Positions 59,603-64,000 of a DNA stretch of 64,000 nt are shown here, one piece after another (position 1 is the stretch's first letter; each line of letters begins with the position of its first letter). Under the pieces are notes generated by a model. The model had not been told where the DNA came from and searched no databases. It worked only from the letters and a program-made list of their open reading frames with translations. The translations under genes were made by a program, and so were the position numbers. Source of the stretch: Anaerolineae bacterium (GTDB taxonomy: Bacteria; Chloroflexota; Anaerolineae; Anaerolineales; Villigracilaceae); assembly GCA_021324435.1 (NCBI GenBank), contig JAJPIZ010000025.1:62001-126000 (forward strand). The letters are read 5' to 3'.

Positions 59603-61429
59603 TTACTTCCAAAAGACAATATATTTTCCTACGGTCGCTTTGTTTACAAACCCCTTTGACCTTAGGAACGAATTTAATTGGTTAGAGTCATATTTCTTGT
59701 ATACAGCTCTATCGAGGACAACCGAGTAAACTTCAGTATATTGATCCAGCAATTTGGCGATCCCATTCATGTCTTGTAGGTCGCCTGACAGGAATCGGTT
59801 GGCTTGTATTCGGAACTCGGCATCCATCTCCCTGTCTTGTATGCTTAGGTAGTAATACATCATATCTTCTCTAGTGATCATTTGGGGATAATCACTAGAG
59901 AGCATGCGTATTGCACCTGATATGGGATACGGGGAGAGCATGATCCCCTTTGGTGTTTTTGAAATTATCTTCTCTGCGGCCATATACTCCTCGTGTTGCC
60001 TCCAGCTTCCAGTTGCATAAATCTTGTTGCGGAATATAGAAGATGGTATTACCAGAGTTGACAGCGCAAATATTCCAATGATTAGCCCATTTCCAATCGT
60101 GGAAATGCGCTTGCGTTTGATCTTTGCCACGTGACTAGATAAGTCTGATATAAAAACCCCAGCGGATATTGGAAATGGCAGGATGTAGAACATTCTATAG
60201 AAGATACCTTTGAACGGGACAATCAATATATTGCTGGTGACCGGGTTAAGAGCTAGTAGGATTGATAGCCCAATCCACCAGCCTAAGAATGTCCTTTTGA
60301 AGCCTGTCGCTTGGAACAAGGCTCCAAGAGTAAAAAAAATTGTCAATAAAGGAGTTGGGGCAGTGATGGGGCCGAAGAAAGCTAGATACCCTTGAAAGTC
60401 GGTTGGATAGGACATGCTAAAAGCGGCGGTTCTCAGCCCGTCTTTTGCAATTATGAATGTTGCATACAAGGCGAGATAGAGATAGCAAAGTAGATAATCT
60501 ACCACATCTTTCATGAGCGGCCTTAAGGATGTATCCCATCTTTGTTGCGCGATCATATAAGCAATAGGGATAATTGCTCCAAGCATCGGCAATATCATCA
60601 ACGATGTTGTTGTTGCGCCGGACAGTGCTGTTATCAGGAGAAATAATTTAACTTGGGAAAAGCGTGTCCTAAAATGAAAAAAATCTATGGCGTATGTTAT
60701 AAAAAGCGGTATTCCCAGAGCTAACATAATAGACTTTCCTTCATAAATGCGGATAAAAGCGAAGCCGCCGGGTGTAACGGCGCTCTCTGCTGTTATGATC
60801 TCCACAGTAATTACAGCGACCGTTCCGATCAGAGCAGACAGCGCGTCTGTTGAGAAGTGATTTAGTAGAAGAAAAATTGTCATAGGCAGGAGGAATGCCG
60901 CTGTGCCTGCCGCCAGCTGATAGTAGATGCTCAGATAGTAGATCCCGGTCAGAGAGCTGAAGACGGCTAAAGAATATTCGTAAGCACCGGCGGTAAGATA
61001 AGCCACACTGTGAAAAGGCCTATCCCCGCTATAAAAGACTCTCGTTTCGAAGCTCATTGGCTGGCTTTGATTGTTCAGGTAGAAAGTCGGATTGGCAGTC
61101 GAGTAGAATTCATCAACGGCGATTCTGCCCACTCGATAGTAGGAAAGAGCTATGAATACAGATATTGTTCCCAATAAAGCAAGACCAATTAAATTTATGT
61201 AATCATTCCTTACAATTGTTTTGAGACCTTTCTTTGCATTGACCAGAACAAATCCACTGACGCTAAAAGATACAATTGAGGCAACAATACTGTATTCTTT
61301 AAACTGGATGCCCGCAATTTGGGAAATCAAAGTGACGGGGGTAAGGATTGCTAGATTTGATATATAAAGCAAAAGGATTACTTGAGAGAGATATACGCTC
61401 AACGTCTCCGAGAAATTTTTTGAGCTCAA
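59603..61429 (-). CDS. AT-rich multipass membrane protein, unknown function
   Basis: 608 residues with about 13 helices, then a soluble C-terminal 110 residues (GTGSWRQHEEYMAAEKI-like onward). It may be GT-C-like: an exposed loop after the third helix (YRVGRIAVDEFYSTANPT) carries acidic residues, but no motif is decisive. Base use differs from the neighbours: a hand count of the row 60661-60720 gives 22 G+C of 60, against 37 of 60 for 57601-57660. ATA and AGA codons are common. Both flanks are AT-rich too. It could be a recent arrival. Confidence 0.7.
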   Translation of the reverse strand: MSSKNFSETLSVYLSQVILLLYISNLAILTPVTLISQIAGIQFKEYSIVASIVSFSVSGFVLVNAKKGLKTIVRNDYINLIGLALLGTISVFIALSYYRVGRIAVDEFYSTANPTFYLNNQSQPMSFETRVFYSGDRPFHSVAYLTAGAYEYSLAVFSSLTGIYYLSIYYQLAAGTAAFLLPMTIFLLLNHFSTDALSALIGTVAVITVEIITAESAVTPGGFAFIRIYEGKSIMLALGIPLFITYAIDFFHFRTRFSQVKLFLLITALSGATTTSLMILPMLGAIIPIAYMIAQQRWDTSLRPLMKDVVDYLLCYLYLALYATFIIAKDGLRTAAFSMSYPTDFQGYLAFFGPITAPTPLLTIFFTLGALFQATGFKRTFLGWWIGLSILLALNPVTSNILIVPFKGIFYRMFYILPFPISAGVFISDLSSHVAKIKRKRISTIGNGLIIGIFALSTLVIPSSIFRNKIYATGSWRQHEEYMAAEKIISKTPKGIMLSPYPISGAIRMLSSDYPQMITREDMMYYYLSIQDREMDAEFRIQANRFLSGDLQDMNGIAKLLDQYTEVYSVVLDRAVYKKYDSNQLNSFLRSKGFVNKATVGKYIVFWK

Positions 61430-61548
61430 ACTGTCCTCCAGCGGAGATTTTTACGGCCTGTATCTTTTGGTTGTGATTTTGCCTAATCAAATAAATTCAG
61501 ATGTTATTGCTAGATCATTGTATGAACTCTAGATCATAATTATATTGT
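61430..61548. other. AT-rich spacer
   Basis: 119 bases between the AT-rich membrane gene and the C69 gene stop. They include TCTAGATCATAATTATATTG-like sequence and a repeated TAGATCAT word (61511-61518 and 61527-61534). No gene is seen. Confidence 0.4.
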
Positions 61549-62874
61549 TTAGCGTGGTATCTTTGCAACTCGGTTGAATCTCTTCCATGCCGTCGCGTGA
61601 TGCCAACTTTGACTTGGTTTTGCGCCTTTCACTTGTTCCAGCCATTTTGCTTCGGCTTCGTCAGCGCGGATGAAGCATTCCGCGCTGACGGTGGCTCGGG
61701 CAGTAGCGCCTTTTGTGCGTGCCGAGAACGCCGCAGCGACAAATTCATGTTCGAGAGCATCGCGCTCATCAGCAAAAATCGAGACAAGGTTTTCGTGATC
61801 GCGCAAGGTCGAACGGTGCAGGAGTTCGTGCCGCCAGAACAAAGTGGATGGATCATAAGTTTCGACAGGAGCGGGCCCGAGGTCCGGCAATGAGGCGTCT
61901 ACCCAAACCGGTTTGAAAATGCTGGTGCATGGCGCGGCGGTGGCAGTCACGAAATGGAGCGGGGCTTTCGCGTCCACATAGGAAACCATTGAACCGGTCG
62001 TCTGCGAAATCCGAATCGGACCAAACCCGGCGTGCATGCAAATATCCGCGCCGGCGAGGCTTTGGTCGGCAGCACGTTGTGAACCATCTGCCTGGCCATG
62101 GTCGCGTAGTGCGGACATCATCGTTTCAACTGTAATCTGCCCGCGTTGTGAATTGAGCAGATCCATGCTTCGAGCGCGGCGTTTGCGGCAGTCGGAGAAG
62201 CGCGTAAAAATTAGATCGGAATAACAGCGTGCAAAATTGAAGTCGGCTTCGTTTTTGCACCAACCCTGTTTAATTGCGAAGGAAACAAGTTCGGGCGAGC
62301 CGAGATCGAAGTTGTTCTCGATGGTGATGCCGTTCGAGATGGAATAGATGCCCTTGATCTGTTTCGCGGCCCAGTGCGGTCCGGCCGTTTCGAGCACCCA
62401 GGCGTCATGCGGATCGGCAAGAATGTAACTGTTATGGTAATAGGTTTCGTGTGCCAGGCCGTGATTCCCGCCCTGCCCGAATTTTGCCGTCAAATCGGTA
62501 ATGACTTGTACGCCGTCGCGCGCGGTGGCGGCGCGCTCAAGCGCCAGACGTAACAAGTCCATGCCGAGTAAACCGCCATCTTTCTTGTATGGGATGCGCG
62601 TGAACAGGGCCTCGTTGCCGATCACCAATCCATGTTCGTTGGCGCCCATCTCCGCGCCCCAAATCCAAAATGGTTTAGCGAGCAAAACTGCGTACGTATG
62701 CACAACCTGGGGGATTTCGATGTATGTGCATTTGACGCGGCTATCGGGTGCGTGATCCATTGCCGGATACCTGACCACATGATGTGCTTCGTTCGGCTCA
62801 CGGTCCGAGTTTTTGCCAAAGATCATTACGCCATCTTTGGTTGTTTCGGGAGTAGCGACCAGTGTGTCACACAT
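61549..62874 (-). CDS. C69-family dipeptidase/secernin-like hydrolase
   Basis: N-terminal nucleophile hydrolase of 441 residues. The start MCDTLVATPETTKDGVMIFGKNSDREPNEAH, seen in parts, places Cys 2 as the nucleophile after Met removal, as established for the C69/U34 family. Later motifs are WGAEMGANEHGLVIGNEALFTR near 74, GMDLLRLALERAA near 103 and DPHDAWVLETAGPHWAAKQI near 154. No signal peptide, so it is cytoplasmic. The start at 62874 rather than 62910 is fixed by Cys 2. TATAGT ends seven bases before that ATG. Confidence 0.9.
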   Translation of the reverse strand: MCDTLVATPETTKDGVMIFGKNSDREPNEAHHVVRYPAMDHAPDSRVKCTYIEIPQVVHTYAVLLAKPFWIWGAEMGANEHGLVIGNEALFTRIPYKKDGGLLGMDLLRLALERAATARDGVQVITDLTAKFGQGGNHGLAHETYYHNSYILADPHDAWVLETAGPHWAAKQIKGIYSISNGITIENNFDLGSPELVSFAIKQGWCKNEADFNFARCYSDLIFTRFSDCRKRRARSMDLLNSQRGQITVETMMSALRDHGQADGSQRAADQSLAGADICMHAGFGPIRISQTTGSMVSYVDAKAPLHFVTATAAPCTSIFKPVWVDASLPDLGPAPVETYDPSTLFWRHELLHRSTLRDHENLVSIFADERDALEHEFVAAAFSARTKGATARATVSAECFIRADEAEAKWLEQVKGAKPSQSWHHATAWKRFNRVAKIPR

Positions 62875-62881
62875 GGCCGCT

Positions 62882-62887
62882 ACTATA
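62882..62887 (-). promoter_or_regulatory. -10 box seven bases before the C69 gene ATG (leaderless candidate)
   Basis: On the minus strand TATAGT, then AGCGGCC, then ATG at 62874. Confidence 0.55.
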
Positions 62888-62945
62888 TCCTGAAATTTGA
62901 AGAACGGCAATCTCCCCAGGTTATAATTCTGATGCGAGGAAAGCC

Positions 62946-63428
62946 ATGCCGATTGTCAACAACGTGACGCGACTATTGGACTCGCGTAAGATTAAATATA
63001 CAGCCTATGAATTGCCCGCTGAAAAACTTGGCGCGCTCGAGACGGCTCGTCTCCTCGACGTGGAAGCGGCTTCCGTTTTCAAGACCATCGTCGTGACCCG
63101 AGATAAACCCAAGAAACCGCTTCTGGTCGTCGTCCCAGGTAATTCGAATGTGGATTTAAAACTGTTGGCCGCCGCGCTGGGCGAGAAGAAAGTATATTTA
63201 CCCACTGAACGCGAAGCGGAGGCTCTGACTGGTTTGCAGGCGGGCGGCATCTCTCCGCTGGCGTTGATCAACAAAGGCTTTCAGGTTGTGATTGATTCGT
63301 CGGCGCAAAACTATGAAGAGATTCATGTCTCGGGCGGGCAACGCGGATTGAATATTAAGTTGCCGGTTTCTGATTTGGCAAAGCTGACGAATGCGCGCTT
63401 TGCTGCGATCGGCCAAAATAAGCTATAG
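62946..63428 (+). CDS. ybaK: YbaK/EbsC-type aminoacyl-tRNA deacylase
   Basis: 160 residues. Removes wrongly attached Cys (or similar) from tRNA-Pro. YbaK motifs are VFKTIVVTRD near 44, LLVVVPGNSNVDLKLLAAALG near 58 with the catalytic-region Lys, GLQAGGISPLAL near 97 and VIDSSAQNYEEIHVSGGQRGLNI near 118-138. Family length is normal. TATAAT at about 62923 and a GAGGAAAG site precede the ATG. Divergent from the C69 gene. Confidence 0.93.
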   Translation: MPIVNNVTRLLDSRKIKYTAYELPAEKLGALETARLLDVEAASVFKTIVVTRDKPKKPLLVVVPGNSNVDLKLLAAALGEKKVYLPTEREAEALTGLQAGGISPLALINKGFQVVIDSSAQNYEEIHVSGGQRGLNIKLPVSDLAKLTNARFAAIGQNKL

Positions 63429-63483
63429 AGTTGGTACTTTCAAAATTGTGGTGAGACGCGAAGGAAATAGGCTGTTTGGGGTC

Positions 63484-63512
63484 TTGTAAACTCCGCGCCT
63501 TTCCTGTACAAT
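63484..63512 (+). promoter_or_regulatory. Promoter of the secreted-protein gene
   Basis: TTGTAA (63484-63489) and TACAAT (63507-63512) are 17 bases apart. The predicted start at about 63519 gives a leader of some 175 bases. Confidence 0.6.
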
Positions 63513-63518
63513 GATTAA

Positions 63519-63695
63519 AATGTAGGAGTTTTTCAAAGCATGGTGGAAATGACAAAAAGCTTCTCTGTTACTAATCAAATACCATCATCACCCTGCTTGG
63601 GAAAGGAGGGCTGAGATAGGGTCTGTTATACCCGCCTGTGCATCCTGGATATTTCGTTCATTTTACGTGTTCATAAATTAAAAAAGGAGGATCTA
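63519..63695 (+). promoter_or_regulatory. Long 5' leader with hairpins, function unknown
   Basis: About 175 bases between the promoter and the next ATG. Several short complementary arms can be seen (CCCT...AGGG around 63592-63612, GGGT...ACCC around 63619-63633), followed by an AT-rich stretch and AAAGGAGG. It has no convincing reading frame. No known riboswitch consensus fitted. Confidence 0.4.
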
Positions 63696-64000
63696 ATGAA
63701 GGTATTAGGCAAGTCAAGGACCAAGATCGGCGCCCTAAATGTCCTGATGTTGATCGTTTTAGCGCTGACTTCGGTGGCGTCGGGACGCTATCAATACGGC
63801 GGCGGGACTGGCTGGTCAATGCCCAAAACCAAACGCGCGAATTTGAACGCGAACGCTGCCAGCAAACCGGTATTGGAGAGCGAGCGCCCCTCATCGCAGA
63901 CGGTGATGACGGCAAATACCATGAAGGCCTTTCTGCCCAAACTAAGTTCTGATGCGGCCGCTGTGGTTGCTAAAAAGCTAGGCGTTAACAAACTGAGCGG
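63696..64000 (+). CDS. Secreted protein, N-terminal part (runs off the window)
   Basis: 101 codons are visible. A signal peptide (MKVLGKSRTKIGALNVLMLI, then VLALTSVASG) is followed by a Gly/Tyr turn (RYQYGGGTGW) and a Lys/Ala-rich segment. No family can be named from this part. The start has a strong AAAGGAGG site six bases upstream and a long leader. Confidence 0.7.
   Translation, partial: MKVLGKSRTKIGALNVLMLIVLALTSVASGRYQYGGGTGWSMPKTKRANLNANAASKPVLESERPSSQTVMTANTMKAFLPKLSSDAAAVVAKKLGVNKLS

Noticed and set aside
63580-63650. A CTGAGAT ... ACCC ... ATCCTGG stretch that resembles part of a thiamine (TPP) riboswitch core.
   Set aside because: The other conserved blocks (the ACCTGATCTGG core, the P4/P5 arm and the closing stem) are missing or out of order, and the downstream gene is not a thiamine gene as far as it can be read.

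Overview
The window reads as a chromosomal segment of an uncultured Anaerolineae-type Chloroflexota. This is an inference from gene content and style: topA carrying an N-terminal zinc ribbon, a COX15-type heme A synthase, many lipobox proteins and secreted wall enzymes with no LPS or outer-membrane genes, very large PAS/GAF proteins, and intergenic space filled with short palindromic repeats. No 16S gene, phage, insertion sequence or CRISPR array was seen. The base composition is moderately GC-rich, except for one clearly AT-richer gene (59603-61429).

Layout. 1-6420 (+): the 3' part of ftsK, a CDP-alcohol phosphatidyltransferase, lgt, an ABC ATPase with a permease that carries a SpoIIM-like C-terminus, and a metallo-beta-lactamase (RNase Z-like) protein. 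6545-10028: an HNH nuclease (-), a TIGR01777-type epimerase, a lipoprotein, and tyrS behind a complete ribosome-mediated attenuator. 10044-16977 (-): a 2161-residue PAS/GAF/HD-GYP protein and a tRNA Phe-Gly-Cys operon with its own promoter and terminator. 17226-22468 (+): the ffh ... rpsP-khpA-rimM translation cluster, split by a Trp/His-rich membrane protein and a two-component system. 22603-28309 (+): dprA, a mannose-1-phosphate guanylyltransferase gene, topA and an unknown membrane protein. 28401-32345 (-): greA and dgt, tRNA-Leu, a YwaF-like protein and heme A synthase. 32463-44083: a cell-envelope block with PBP1C, a lipoprotein, bacterial alpha-2-macroglobulin, tRNA-Asp and an L,D-transpeptidase. 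44254-46026 (+): Roadblock, V4R and a dolichyl-phosphate-mannose-synthase-like glycosyltransferase. 46028-51284 (-): an operon of a G5/3D wall protein, an LCP ligase, rsmA and a GT-C-like membrane protein. 51451-64000: a CDF-like transporter, an aminotransferase, two cupredoxins, an rRNA methyltransferase, a small Cys/acid-rich protein, VKOR, moeA, rel, an AT-rich membrane protein, a C69 peptidase, ybaK and the start of a secreted protein.

The strongest finding lies upstream of tyrS. An extended -10 promoter sits six bases before a 14-codon leader peptide (MLNIFSFVYYYSRA) with three consecutive Tyr codons. It is followed by three mutually exclusive RNA pairings (pause hairpin, antiterminator, terminator), the classic layout for transcription attenuation by charged tRNA-Tyr. 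A second theme is probable leaderless translation: six starts lie 6-7 bases after a -10 box. A third is that at least five short repeat families occupy the intergenic spaces.
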